A stretch of 30,992 nt of DNA from CAZQSL01 sp964595945 (GTDB taxonomy: Bacteria; UBP15; UBA6099; JAJRTR01), in the NCBI GenBank assembly GCA_964595945.1, contig CAZQSL010000029.1, forward strand, positions 1-30,992, read 5' to 3'. The position numbers and the translations under genes are program-made. Shown here one piece after another: positions 14,764 to 22,474 of the stretch (the stretch's first letter is position 1; each line of letters begins with the position of its first letter). The notes beneath the pieces are model-generated. The model saw only the letters and a list, made by a program, of their open reading frames with translations. It was not told where the DNA came from and ran no database searches.

Positions 14764-15318
14764 TCAGACGAAGCGGCCCATGAGGATTTCATCATTGTAG
14801 TCGCCGTCGCCGTTTTTGAGATTTCTGATGCGGCGGCCTTCGTGGACGAAACCGAATTTTTCATAGAGCCTGCGTGCGCCATCATTGTCAGAGAATACAC
14901 TGAGGGTGAGTTTTTCGAGCACGGGATTATCTTCGGCCCAGGCGATGATTTCGCGCATGATGGCCGAGCCGATGCCGCCGCCGGTCCAGGCGGCGCGGAG
15001 GGAGATGCCGAATTCGCCCTTGTGGGCGACCTTTTGGGTCGCGCCGCCGGTGATGTCGGAGACGCCGATCACCTCGCCGTCGTATTCGGCCGCGATGAGG
15101 ATGGAGGTGGGTGAGTCGTTGTGAGCGGCGATCCAGGCGGACTCCTGCTCGATGGAGAGGTCGAACTCTTCGGCGGTGAAGAGCAGGTAGCGGTGTTCGG
15201 CGAAAGCGGCCCTTGCATAGTCGATGAGGCGCTGGCCGTCGCGCGCGGGATCAGGTGAGAAGAGGCGGATGTCTTCGCCGGTGGGCAGTGTGAGGATTTG
15301 TGTGGCGAACAGAGCCAT
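14764..15318 (-). CDS. GNAT-family N-acetyltransferase
   Basis: A 184-aa single-domain GNAT protein that transfers an acetyl group from acetyl-CoA to an amine. The beta4 strand and pyrophosphate loop read GISLRAAWTGGGIGSAIMREI (start about 104), with the Gly-x-Gly turn of motif A, and motif B is SDNDGARRLYEKFGFVHEGR (about 142-161), typical of RimL/RimI/SpeG-like enzymes. The substrate (ribosomal protein, polyamine, antibiotic or other) cannot be read from sequence. The ATG at 15318 is supported by AAAGGA about 9 nt upstream. The mRNA leader folds into a long hairpin that starts at the predicted transcription start (see 15342-15407), so its translation may be controlled. Confidence 0.85.
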   Translation of the reverse strand: MALFATQILTLPTGEDIRLFSPDPARDGQRLIDYARAAFAEHRYLLFTAEEFDLSIEQESAWIAAHNDSPTSILIAAEYDGEVIGVSDITGGATQKVAHKGEFGISLRAAWTGGGIGSAIMREIIAWAEDNPVLEKLTLSVFSDNDGARRLYEKFGFVHEGRRIRNLKNGDGDYNDEILMGRFV

Positions 15319-15341
15319 GTGCGTGAGTCCTTTCCAGACCG

Positions 15342-15407
15342 GGGATACCGGCCTGCGCGGGGCGGCTCTTGTGCCGGGCCGGTTGGCGGCGGCAGGAGCG
15401 GTATCCC
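15342..15407 (-). promoter_or_regulatory. Structured 5' leader of the GNAT mRNA
   Basis: GGGATACCG (15342-15350) pairs with CGGTATCCC (15399-15407), a perfect 9-bp stem, extended inward by CCTGC (15352-15356) with GCAGG (15391-15395). The enclosed loop is GC-rich and could fold further. On the minus strand the stem begins at the predicted first transcribed base and ends about 15 nt before the Shine-Dalgarno of the GNAT gene. Confidence 0.5.
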
Positions 15408-15413
15408 TTACAT

Positions 15414-15442
15414 ATTTTAGCAGGAGATGCCCGCCGGGTCAT
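15414..15442 (-). promoter_or_regulatory. Promoter of the GNAT gene
   Basis: -35 ATGACC (15437-15442) and -10 TAAAAT (15414-15419) are separated by 17 bp on the minus strand. The predicted start is near 15407, giving a leader of about 90 nt. Confidence 0.5.
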
Positions 15443-15502
15443 CGACGGCGGCAACAGAGATCTAATGCGGCCGTACCCCGGAATGCTATTGCGGAATGCG
15501 GG

Positions 15503-15531
15503 TTTATAAAAACGGCGAAAAGGGATAAAAT
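15503..15531 (+). promoter_or_regulatory. Promoter of the secreted two-domain protein gene
   Basis: -35 TTTATA (15503-15508) and -10 TAAAAT (15526-15531) are 17 bp apart on the plus strand. A perfect GCCCGC-GACA-GCGGGC hairpin at 15573-15588 falls in the leader, shortly before the ribosome-binding site. Confidence 0.45.
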
Positions 15532-15617
15532 CAGATGGCGGGGGACTGATATGCTCTCCGGCGGAAAAACATGCCCGCGACAGCGGGCCGGGTGAGGCTG
15601 CTGTGAAAGGTGGCGAC

Positions 15618-16526
15618 ATGAAAAGGCTGATTGCGGCGATGGCCGTTATGATTGCGATAAGTTGCTGCGGCATGGTTGCCGGCGGGGCTAACAATTTGCC
15701 CAGGGGATTCGATCCGGTGCAGATACAGACTCCGATCCCAAAAAAATTCGAAGACAAATTCGCCATGTCCCAACTCGTCGTGCGCGGCACCGTGACATCG
15801 ATCTCCAAGGCCGACACTGGCAAGGCAGCCGCCGGGGTCACCGAATCACGCACCAGAATGATAGCGGTCGTCAGAGTCGATGAGCCGCTCAAGGGCAGCA
15901 TCCCGCAGGGCAGTTCGATCAAAGTGCAATTCCTGCGAAGCGCCAACAACGAAAAGCCACCGCTCGCCAATATGTCGGTGGGCGAAAAAGTCATGCTGTT
16001 TCTCGTCAAGGAAGCCGGCGAGACAAGCTTTTCGCTGATCAATCCCTACACGGGCAAGGACAAGCTGTCATCGGAAGTGAAAGAAGTGCGCGGAAAAAAT
16101 AACGCCACTGCCGCAGGTGCCGGAGGTGTCGCGGTGCATGTGCTGCCGGCAGCCACGGACTTCGTGCCCGGTCAGGAAAAGATCGTCACGGTCATGATCG
16201 TCAACAACACAGCACAGGATGTAGCCCTCAGCGCCACGATCAATCCATCTGTCAATATCGAACTCGTCGGGCCGGACGGGGTCAAGATCAGTCCCATCGA
16301 AACGAATCCATCCCCGCAGGTCGCGCTCAACGCCGACGCGTTCATACTGCATCCCAATCATTTTTTCGGGGTCAAGATCACTCTCGAAAACTACTTCGAC
16401 ATGAGCAACACCGGCAAGTATACCGTCAAGGCGATCATCACGCCGCCCGCGTTTTCGGCCAATCTCGGCTCGCTCTATTCCGCGCCGGTGACATTCAAGG
16501 TGCTTGGCAACGCGAAAAAGCAGTAA
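15618..16526 (+). CDS. Secreted two-domain protein of unknown function
   Basis: A 302-aa protein. Residues 1-24 form a signal peptide (MKRLIAA start, hydrophobic core, VAGGA cleavage region); a Cys-Cys at 16-17 lies inside the core without a good lipobox, so I favour soluble export to the periplasm. Residues about 40-140 read as a beta-rich domain of OB/TIMP-like character (VVRGTVTSI ... VGEKVMLFLV), the kind found in exported stress or inhibitor-like proteins. After a Gly/Ala linker near 155-165, residues 168-298 form an Ig-like beta-sandwich (VTVMIVNNTAQDVAL ... GKYTVKAIITP). No catalytic motif. The ATG at 15618 has AAAGGTGG upstream; a GTG five codons earlier is possible. It overlaps the glycosylase gene tail to tail by 32 bp. 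Confidence 0.7.
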   Translation: MKRLIAAMAVMIAISCCGMVAGGANNLPRGFDPVQIQTPIPKKFEDKFAMSQLVVRGTVTSISKADTGKAAAGVTESRTRMIAVVRVDEPLKGSIPQGSSIKVQFLRSANNEKPPLANMSVGEKVMLFLVKEAGETSFSLINPYTGKDKLSSEVKEVRGKNNATAAGAGGVAVHVLPAATDFVPGQEKIVTVMIVNNTAQDVALSATINPSVNIELVGPDGVKISPIETNPSPQVALNADAFILHPNHFFGVKITLENYFDMSNTGKYTVKAIITPPAFSANLGSLYSAPVTFKVLGNAKKQ

Positions 16527-17151
16527 GCGGACAACCCTCGCATACGGGCGTCCTGCGGCACCAGTGATGCCCCGTGAAGACAATCAGCGCATGGTATTCA
16601 TTGTAGACGGCGACATCGCGCGGCACTGATCGTGTGAAGTATTCGCGCATCGTTTCATAGTCGGCGTCAGGTGCGAAAAGCCCGTGCCGGGAACCGATGC
16701 GGCGCGTGTACGCATCGACTACGAAAACAGGCTTGCCTGCAGCGTAGAGGATCATACAGTCGGCAGTCTCTCGCCCAATGCCGTTGACCGAAAGCAGCTT
16801 GTCTCTCATCGGCAGCATGTCGAGCGCTAACAAACTTTCAAGGTTGCCTCCGAAATCATCATGCACCATCTGCGTGAAATTCCTGAGGCGCCTTGCCTTG
16901 ACGTTGTAATAGCCGGCTGGCACTATCAGGCTGGCGAGCGTCTCGACGGGCATGGCGTGGAGCCTCGCGAGCGAAAGGGCGTCTGTGGCCCTGAGATTGT
17001 CGATGGCGCGGCATACGTTGCTCCAGGCGGTGTTTTGCGTGAGGATCGCTCCGACGCATACCTCAAAGGGTGTTTCAGCCGGCCACCAGTGGCGCGGGCC
17101 GGCAGCGGCGAGCATCGCATCGTACATTTTCATTACCGTGTTTTTTTTCAT
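16495..17151 (-). CDS. HhH-GPD DNA glycosylase, endonuclease III / MagIII-like
   Basis: A 218-aa protein of the endonuclease III superfamily, a base-excision repair glycosylase. Seen: the LTQNTAW helix at about 37-43; the helix-hairpin-helix VNGIGRETAD at 122-131; the catalytic Asp146 in FVVDAYTRR; and four C-terminal Cys (198, 204, 207, 215) for a [4Fe-4S] cluster. The HhH residue that is the Schiff-base Lys in EndoIII is Glu here (GRETAD), as in the monofunctional 3-methyladenine glycosylase III (MagIII) branch, so I infer removal of alkylated bases without lyase activity. The Cys spacing, C-x5-C-x2-C-x7-C, departs from the usual C-x6-C-x2-C-x5-C. The ATG at 17151 has AGGA 9 nt upstream; a longer reading to 17247 has no support. 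Confidence 0.8.
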   Translation of the reverse strand: MKKNTVMKMYDAMLAAAGPRHWWPAETPFEVCVGAILTQNTAWSNVCRAIDNLRATDALSLARLHAMPVETLASLIVPAGYYNVKARRLRNFTQMVHDDFGGNLESLLALDMLPMRDKLLSVNGIGRETADCMILYAAGKPVFVVDAYTRRIGSRHGLFAPDADYETMREYFTRSVPRDVAVYNEYHALIVFTGHHWCRRTPVCEGCPLTAFSRCQAP

Positions 17152-17274
17152 CCAGAGCTGTCCTGCGAAAAGGGCGGAGACCTGCGCCCCGCCCAAGTGT
17201 GTGATTGCCACAAACGTTATTATTTCCGCTATCCGGCATACCTGCAAAATCTGGCCGCGCCGGATACGGCTATG

Positions 17275-18297
17275 TCACCATTTAGAGACGTGCTGCTCGG
17301 CCCATCCGGGGATATTTTCGATCTTGATCTCGCGGCCCGCCACCCTGATGATGCCGGAGTATGAGCCGAACATCTGATGACCTTCGGCGGCGATGATGCC
17401 CGCGTTGATTTTCTGTGATTTTTCCATACGCGGCGTGAGCACGAGATCTACCATGTCGGAGCATTCGGTCTTGAGCGTCCACGGTTTCATGTAATTGGAC
17501 GTGTCGTATCTGATGACCATATCCTCGTGTATCTTGTAGAGCTTGCTGTTGAGCATGATGCCGTTTTCATTCATGCCGGTGCCGTCTGTCCAGAGCGCGC
17601 CGAATTGCAGTCCCACGAGATCGCCGCCCTGCCACGCGGAGCCCGATGCCCAGTTCCACTTGGTCTCATAAGGCCAGATGCCGCGGCCATAGTCGAGGAT
17701 GGCAAATGCGTCGGGCGCGCCGAATTCATACCTGTCGTCGCCGAATTGCACAAAGCCCTTCGTCGGCATCGTGTTTTGTTTGGACGTGAATTGAAACAGC
17801 GTGTCGCTCCACGGGATCACGACGTTGAGTGTTTCGTGGTTGTCGGGGATGGTGATGTCGAATTCCGCATCGAGTCTTCGCCCCTTGAAGCTGGGCGCCG
17901 TGATCTTGGCGGTGATGCTTGTGGCGGAATTGTAGACGATGTCGATATTGAGCTTTTTGTGGTGGTACGAAACCGTCTCCTCGACCGTCTCGGGCATTTC
18001 AAATCCGGTGCCGAACGGGACTACGGTATTCATCTCTTCGCATGAGTTGTTTCTGAAGTCGGCGATGTAGATGAAAGACGTGCCGAAGTAATCGACATTG
18101 GCGATGCCGAAAGAAAACGCGAAATCGGTCGCGCATACGCACCAGTAATTCCACTTTTTCTTTCTCAGGAACCGGCCGGTGACGTTGCACCTGTGGAGCG
18201 GGAAACGTGAAAAACCGACGGCGTCACGATTGAGCCGTCCGGGGCCTGAGCACAGATCGACCGGAGCGGTCAGTTCTCTCTCTTCATACCTGGGCAT
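17275..18297 (-). CDS. DUF2804 family protein, copy A
   Basis: A 340-aa protein of the DUF2804 family (function unknown; suspected beta-barrel related to tocopherol-cyclase-like folds). The N-terminus TAPVDLCSGPGRLNRDAVGFS and the following RCNVTGRFLRKKKWNYW are the family's most conserved parts. The middle has strand-rich DNHETLNVVIPWSDTLFQFTS, then DYGRGIWPYETKWNWASGS at about 215-233, whose conserved Asp, Arg and Trp could form a pocket. No signal peptide. The ATG at 18297 follows GGAGGT with good spacing. It is a tandem duplicate of the next gene: same length, alignable without gaps, most residues identical, with matching leader. Divergence is greatest around residues 80-95 and 285-300. 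Confidence 0.85.
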   Translation of the reverse strand: MPRYEERELTAPVDLCSGPGRLNRDAVGFSRFPLHRCNVTGRFLRKKKWNYWCVCATDFAFSFGIANVDYFGTSFIYIADFRNNSCEEMNTVVPFGTGFEMPETVEETVSYHHKKLNIDIVYNSATSITAKITAPSFKGRRLDAEFDITIPDNHETLNVVIPWSDTLFQFTSKQNTMPTKGFVQFGDDRYEFGAPDAFAILDYGRGIWPYETKWNWASGSAWQGGDLVGLQFGALWTDGTGMNENGIMLNSKLYKIHEDMVIRYDTSNYMKPWTLKTECSDMVDLVLTPRMEKSQKINAGIIAAEGHQMFGSYSGIIRVAGREIKIENIPGWAEQHVSKW

Positions 18298-18357
18298 TTG
18301 CCACCTCCGCGGGGTTGGCATACGTGGCTCTCTGGCAACGCATGCCTGACAGTGTCT

Positions 18358-18363
18358 ATTATA
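18358..18363 (-). promoter_or_regulatory. -10 element upstream of DUF2804 copy A
   Basis: TATAAT on the minus strand, followed by AGACACTGTC. The same 16-base word stands at the matching place before copy B. No clear -35 is present in either copy. Confidence 0.45.
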
Positions 18364-18403
18364 TACGAACTGCGGGATTGCGTGATAAAACTTTGCCCGG
18401 GCG

Positions 18404-19426
18404 CTACCACTTGCCGACATGCTGCTCGGCCCATCCGGGTATGTTGCTGATCGGGATTTCGCGGCCCGCCACCCTGATGATGCCCGAGTACATGCCGAAC
18501 ATCTGGTGCACCTCGGACGCGAGCACGCCGAGATTGACGATCGACGACCTGTCCACGCGCGGCGTGAGTACGAGATCGACCATGTCCGAGTATTCGGTCT
18601 TGAGCGTCCATGGTTTCATGAAATCGGATGTGTCGTAATCTATGATCATATCTTCGCTGATCTTGTAGAGCTTGCCGTTGAGCATGATGCCGTTTTCATT
18701 GGTGCCCGTGCCGTCGGTCCACTTCGCGCCGAATTGCAGCCCGACGAGATCGCTGCCTTGCCAGGCCGAGCCTGATGCCCAATTCCATGTGATCGAGTAG
18801 GGCCATATCCCGCGCCCATAGTCGAGGGTCGCGAACGAGTCGGGCGCGTCGAACACATATTTGTCGTTGCCGAGTTCCACGTAACCCTTCGCAGGCATAG
18901 TGTTCTGCTTGGACGTGAACTGGAACAGGGTGTCGCTCCACGGCACCACGACATTGAGTGTCTCGTGGTTGTCGGGCACGGTGATTTCGAATTCGGCGCG
19001 AAGGCGCTTTCCCTTGAAATCGGGTGACGAGATTTTCACCGTGATGTGCTGACGGGTGTTGTAGATGAAGTCGACGCTCATTTTTTTGTGGTGATGGGAA
19101 ACGGAGGCTTCGACTGTTTCGGGCATGTCAAATCCCAGTCCGAGTGGCACGATCACACCCATTTCCTCAAACCATTTCTTTTTGAAGTCGACCATATAGG
19201 CGAAAGTCGTGCCGTAGTAGTCGATGTTGGCGATGCCGAACGCAAATGCGAAATCATTGGCGCAGATGCAGCAGTAGTTCCATTTTTTCTTTCGCAGGAA
19301 ACGGCCCGTGACGTTGCATCGCTGCACCGGGAAACGTGAAAAGCCGACGGCGTCCCGATTGAGCCGTCCAGGGCCCGAGCACAGGTCTACGGGAGCGGTG
19401 ATTTCTCTCTCTTCATATTTTGCCAT
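18404..19426 (-). CDS. DUF2804 family protein, copy B
   Basis: A 340-aa paralogue of the adjacent copy A, 106 bp upstream of it on the same strand. It keeps all family landmarks: VDLCSGPGRLNRDAVGFS at the start, the RKKKWNY segment, VPWSDTLFQFTSKQNTMP at about 156-173, DYGRGIWPY near 215 and the WKLN-free C-terminal GIIRVAGRE with NIPGWAEQHVGKW. The ATG at 19426 has GGAGGT 6-7 nt upstream. Since both copies remain intact and carry their own promoter word, the duplication is probably functional rather than decaying. Role unknown; a lipid- or isoprenoid-related job has been suspected for the family only from fold resemblance. Confidence 0.85.
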   Translation of the reverse strand: MAKYEEREITAPVDLCSGPGRLNRDAVGFSRFPVQRCNVTGRFLRKKKWNYCCICANDFAFAFGIANIDYYGTTFAYMVDFKKKWFEEMGVIVPLGLGFDMPETVEASVSHHHKKMSVDFIYNTRQHITVKISSPDFKGKRLRAEFEITVPDNHETLNVVVPWSDTLFQFTSKQNTMPAKGYVELGNDKYVFDAPDSFATLDYGRGIWPYSITWNWASGSAWQGSDLVGLQFGAKWTDGTGTNENGIMLNGKLYKISEDMIIDYDTSDFMKPWTLKTEYSDMVDLVLTPRVDRSSIVNLGVLASEVHQMFGMYSGIIRVAGREIPISNIPGWAEQHVGKW

Positions 19427-19474
19427 TAGTTACCTCCGCGGGTTGTGGCGTCCGGAGCGTGCCGGACAGTGTCT

Positions 19475-19480
19475 ATTATA
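19475..19480 (-). promoter_or_regulatory. -10 element upstream of DUF2804 copy B
   Basis: TATAAT on the minus strand followed by AGACACTGTC, shared with copy A. An inverted repeat GATTGG (19493-19498) ... CCAATC (19515-19520) covers the place where a -35 box would be, and may be an activator or repressor site. Confidence 0.45.
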
Positions 19481-19543
19481 ATTGCGGCGCGTGATTGGCG
19501 GGAATGTTTTTTCTCCAATCGGGGGCAGCCGTGTGCGGCCGTT

Positions 19544-20230
19544 TCAGAAAAGGCTGTCTTCCATATCCCACAGGTTTTCATATTTGAGCTTGAGGTCAGG
19601 CCTGATGGCAAAGGCCTTTTTGAAGTGGGCATCGGCCTTCTGCTCTTCGCCGATCTTGAGCAGCATGATGCCGAGATGATTGTTGATGGCGGCGCTGCCG
19701 GGATTGATCCTGTAGGCTTCGAGCAGATGGCCGGCGGCGGCTCTGTATTCGCCGAGATAGTGGCAGCAGAGGCCGGCGGCCTGATGGGCGTGGGCCATGC
19801 CTGGCGCCCTGGCGATCGCCTGTTTGATCAGTACGAGAGCATCCTGATACTTTCCGTTGCCGCGTGCCATCGTGATCCCGAGCCTGCAAAGCGCCTCGGG
19901 GTGCTCCGGCTCATATTTCAATGCTCTCGAAAAACACTCCACCGCTTTTTCGCTGCTGCCCCTCGCGAGCAGGTGCTTGCCGATATTGACCAGCACATCC
20001 GCATCCTGCGGCGTGTCGCGCATAAGACCCGCAAATATCGCCGCGCTCTTTTCCATCTCCCCCGTTTTTGCCAGGCACAGCGCGAGGTTGTACTTGGCTG
20101 TCCTGTTGCCGGGGTCCATTTCGAGACAGGCCACGAACAGCCGTGCCGCCTCCGCGCACGCCCCGTCCCTTGCGTTGTTGAGCGCGCCCTTCAGCAGCGC
20201 CTTCACCCTGCTCCTGTCAGAATTTATCAC
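19544..20230 (-). CDS. Tetratricopeptide repeat protein
   Basis: A 228-aa protein made almost entirely of TPR helix pairs (about six, from residue 8 to 220), e.g. AKYNLALCLAKTGEMEKSAAIF and AAINNHLGIMLLKIGEEQKADAHF with the W/L-G-Y-A-F-A-P spacing. No signal peptide, so an intracellular protein-protein scaffold. It begins with GTG at 20230; the methyltransferase stop codon overlaps it (GTGA), and GGAGGAG lies just upstream, so translation is coupled to the methyltransferase. It is the last gene of the operon that starts with the CBS/SpoIIE-type phosphatase. Confidence 0.85.
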   Translation of the reverse strand: MINSDRSRVKALLKGALNNARDGACAEAARLFVACLEMDPGNRTAKYNLALCLAKTGEMEKSAAIFAGLMRDTPQDADVLVNIGKHLLARGSSEKAVECFSRALKYEPEHPEALCRLGITMARGNGKYQDALVLIKQAIARAPGMAHAHQAAGLCCHYLGEYRAAAGHLLEAYRINPGSAAINNHLGIMLLKIGEEQKADAHFKKAFAIRPDLKLKYENLWDMEDSLF

Positions 20231-20991
20231 TGTTCCGCTCCTCCGGCTTCTTCGCGCATCCGGGCCAGAAGATGCGTTTTGAATGTATTTGACTTCCTCG
20301 CTATCACGGCAAATCTCGGGGCCGTCTCGGGATCGAGCCGTCTAATCCTCCGCGCGAGCGCCGCATACCATCCTTTACAGTCCCGCGCCGGCGGCTCGTC
20401 GCCATCGAGCGCCACCACCATCTCCACCGCAAATCCGAGCCGCTCCACCGCTTCCCGCACATCCGCGAGATAAAACGCCTTCTGTGGCAGCTCCGGCAGA
20501 TCATACACATCCGAAATGTACTGCCTCACCGGGTGATTGTAATTGCGGAACTCCACAAGCATCAATCCCCCGGGCCGCAGCACGCGTGCCATCTCAGCCA
20601 TCGCAATCCGGATATCACTCCACGACGGCATGTTGTGTAGCGTGTTAACCGACACCGCACCATCGAAGCTGTCACGCGCGAACGGCAACGCCTGCGCCAT
20701 CCCGTTGACCGCGTGCAGCGTCTTGCCCAGGTGCTCCCTGAGCCGTCCGCATGTTTCACCGATCATGTTCATCGAAAAATCAACCGTGAAAATCTCATGC
20801 TGTCCCGGCGTGATGTACTTCTCGATGAAATTGCCCGCTCCGCAGCCCACGTCCAGTATCCTGCCATGCCACTTCGCCACAATCGGCGCCAGCGCTACAC
20901 GGTTGACCTCTTCCATCCCGCCACGGCTCCCGTACGAAGACGCGATCTCCTCGAATGTCTCTATGATGATCCCATACTTTTTCGTATCCAT
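20227..20991 (-). CDS. Class I SAM-dependent methyltransferase
   Basis: A 254-aa Rossmann-fold methyltransferase of the Methyltransf_11/UbiE-like type. Motif I is ILDVGCGAGNF (45-55); the acidic residue after beta2 is in VDFSMNM (about 70-76); motif IV/post-I SFDGAVSVNTLHNMP is at about 108-122, and RVLRPGGLMLVEFRNY at about 136-151 is the typical motif V/VI strand. The substrate is not evident; small-molecule or lipid methylation is usual for the family. It follows the radical SAM gene by 66 bp and overlaps the TPR gene by 4 nt, arguing for a joint pathway. The ATG at 20991 has a poor ribosome-binding site. Confidence 0.87.
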   Translation of the reverse strand: MDTKKYGIIIETFEEIASSYGSRGGMEEVNRVALAPIVAKWHGRILDVGCGAGNFIEKYITPGQHEIFTVDFSMNMIGETCGRLREHLGKTLHAVNGMAQALPFARDSFDGAVSVNTLHNMPSWSDIRIAMAEMARVLRPGGLMLVEFRNYNHPVRQYISDVYDLPELPQKAFYLADVREAVERLGFAVEMVVALDGDEPPARDCKGWYAALARRIRRLDPETAPRFAVIARKSNTFKTHLLARMREEAGGAEQ

Positions 20992-21057
20992 CAGCCGCCG
21001 CTTGTTTCGTCTTTACTACATCTTACCAGTACCGGCCCCCGCACGTCATCACCCGCG

Positions 21058-22443
21058 TCATCTGCGGTCCATCCCCGGGATCATCCGCCGCAGCGCCGCC
21101 ATCACGAATACCGGTATGTTCCACTTGTGCGGATGCGCCGCCAACAGCCGCCACATCCTCAATGGATTAAGATAAAAAACCCGCATCGCCCGCCGCAACT
21201 TCGCGTTGAATTCCTCATTGGGCACATCTGAGAGATTGAACGATCTGTCGCCATAACGCAACATGCCGGGATGCTCCGAAAGCACTTTTTTCATATCGTC
21301 CGGCAGCCCCTCATAAAGCGGTGTCCGCTCGAACGGCGTGACCTTGAGAAAGTGCGCCGTATGCAGCGGCGATTTCACCGCAAATCTCACCGTCGTGTCG
21401 ATCTCCTCCCCGGATTCGCCCGGAAAACCGAGCATGAAATACCCGTTGCAGAAAATCCCCAGCGAGGCGGCAACCCTGATCGCGGCTGACGCCCTGGCGA
21501 TATCGAGATTTTTATTGATAGCCCGCTGCATGCGGGGCGAAGCCGACTCGATCGCGAAACTTATGTACTTCGTGCCTGCCTGCCGCAGCAGTTTCAGCAA
21601 GTCTTCATCCAGCAGATCGGACCTCAGCCCGTTGGGAAACGCAAGCTCGAAACGCGTTTTTCCAGCAAGCAGCAATTCGCATATTTCTACAACACGAGCG
21701 CGGTTGATATTGAATGCGTCATCGAGTATGTCGAAATCTACGATGCCGAAACGAGCGTTGATTTCCCTGATTTCCGCCACGACGTTCTCCGCACTTCGTG
21801 GCCGGTATCCACGCCCGAAGATGCTGTGGCAATATACACATCCATACGGACAGGCGCGTGACGTGAATAGCGACATATACCTGCGCCGGCCCAGTATGCT
21901 GAAACTCGAATGCCGCTCGTACGGTGTGTTGTCGATCAGCTCCCACGCGGGAAATGGAATGTCGTCAGGGTTTTGGATGAAGCTCCTTTCGGAGCCGCAC
22001 GCGCGCGGGTCGGTGAATACAGCGGCGATACTGTCGAAAGGTTCGCCGGCGAGCACCGCCCTGGCAAGAGAAGTGAAAGGCTTTTCGCCCTCGCCGCATA
22101 CCACCGCATCGGCATATTGCAGCACTTGCTCCGGGAAACAGGTCGCGTGGGGGCCGCCGGCGACGATCATGCACTCCGGCTGCCGGGCGCGGATCGCCAG
22201 CGCTGCGGAGCGAAGTTCGTCAGCGTGCACGCTCAGGGCGCTGACTGCCGCCATGTCGTACCTTTCAGCCAGCAGCGGCTCGAGCGCGCCGGGACCGCCA
22301 GAGACTTTCAGGTCGACGATGCGGGATTCGATTTCTGGATATTGCGACTTGACCGCCGCCGCGAGATACATCAGGCCGAGCGGATGCGACCTGAAGGGAT
22401 AATCTCCAGAATCCGGCCCGACACTGGCAAACAGTATTTTCAT
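21058..22443 (-). CDS. B12-binding-domain radical SAM enzyme
   Basis: A 461-aa protein of the class B radical SAM methylase-like group. The N-terminal 150 residues form a cobalamin-binding-type Rossmann domain (MKILFASVGPDSGDYPF start, VSALSVHADE, VAGGPHATCFPE). The radical SAM core carries Cys198-x3-Cys202-x2-Cys205 (CPYGCVYC), which holds the [4Fe-4S] cluster, followed by GFPGESGEE near 355-363 and a C-terminal helical tail. The canonical DxHxxG B12-ligand motif is absent, as in much of this group, so cobalamin would be bound base-off without His. Likely modifies an unreactive carbon of a lipid, antibiotic-like or cell-envelope molecule. The ATG at 22443 is 31 bp after the phosphatase gene; a longer reading would overlap it. 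Confidence 0.85.
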   Translation of the reverse strand: MKILFASVGPDSGDYPFRSHPLGLMYLAAAVKSQYPEIESRIVDLKVSGGPGALEPLLAERYDMAAVSALSVHADELRSAALAIRARQPECMIVAGGPHATCFPEQVLQYADAVVCGEGEKPFTSLARAVLAGEPFDSIAAVFTDPRACGSERSFIQNPDDIPFPAWELIDNTPYERHSSFSILGRRRYMSLFTSRACPYGCVYCHSIFGRGYRPRSAENVVAEIREINARFGIVDFDILDDAFNINRARVVEICELLLAGKTRFELAFPNGLRSDLLDEDLLKLLRQAGTKYISFAIESASPRMQRAINKNLDIARASAAIRVAASLGIFCNGYFMLGFPGESGEEIDTTVRFAVKSPLHTAHFLKVTPFERTPLYEGLPDDMKKVLSEHPGMLRYGDRSFNLSDVPNEEFNAKLRRAMRVFYLNPLRMWRLLAAHPHKWNIPVFVMAALRRMIPGMDRR

Positions 22444-22474
22444 CGGCTGTACTTGATCCTGGATCCCTGCGGGT

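Noticed and set aside
17251..17270. Terminator after DUF2804 copy A
   Set aside because: Only a 4-bp GCCG/CGGC stem without a good T-run; too weak to call.
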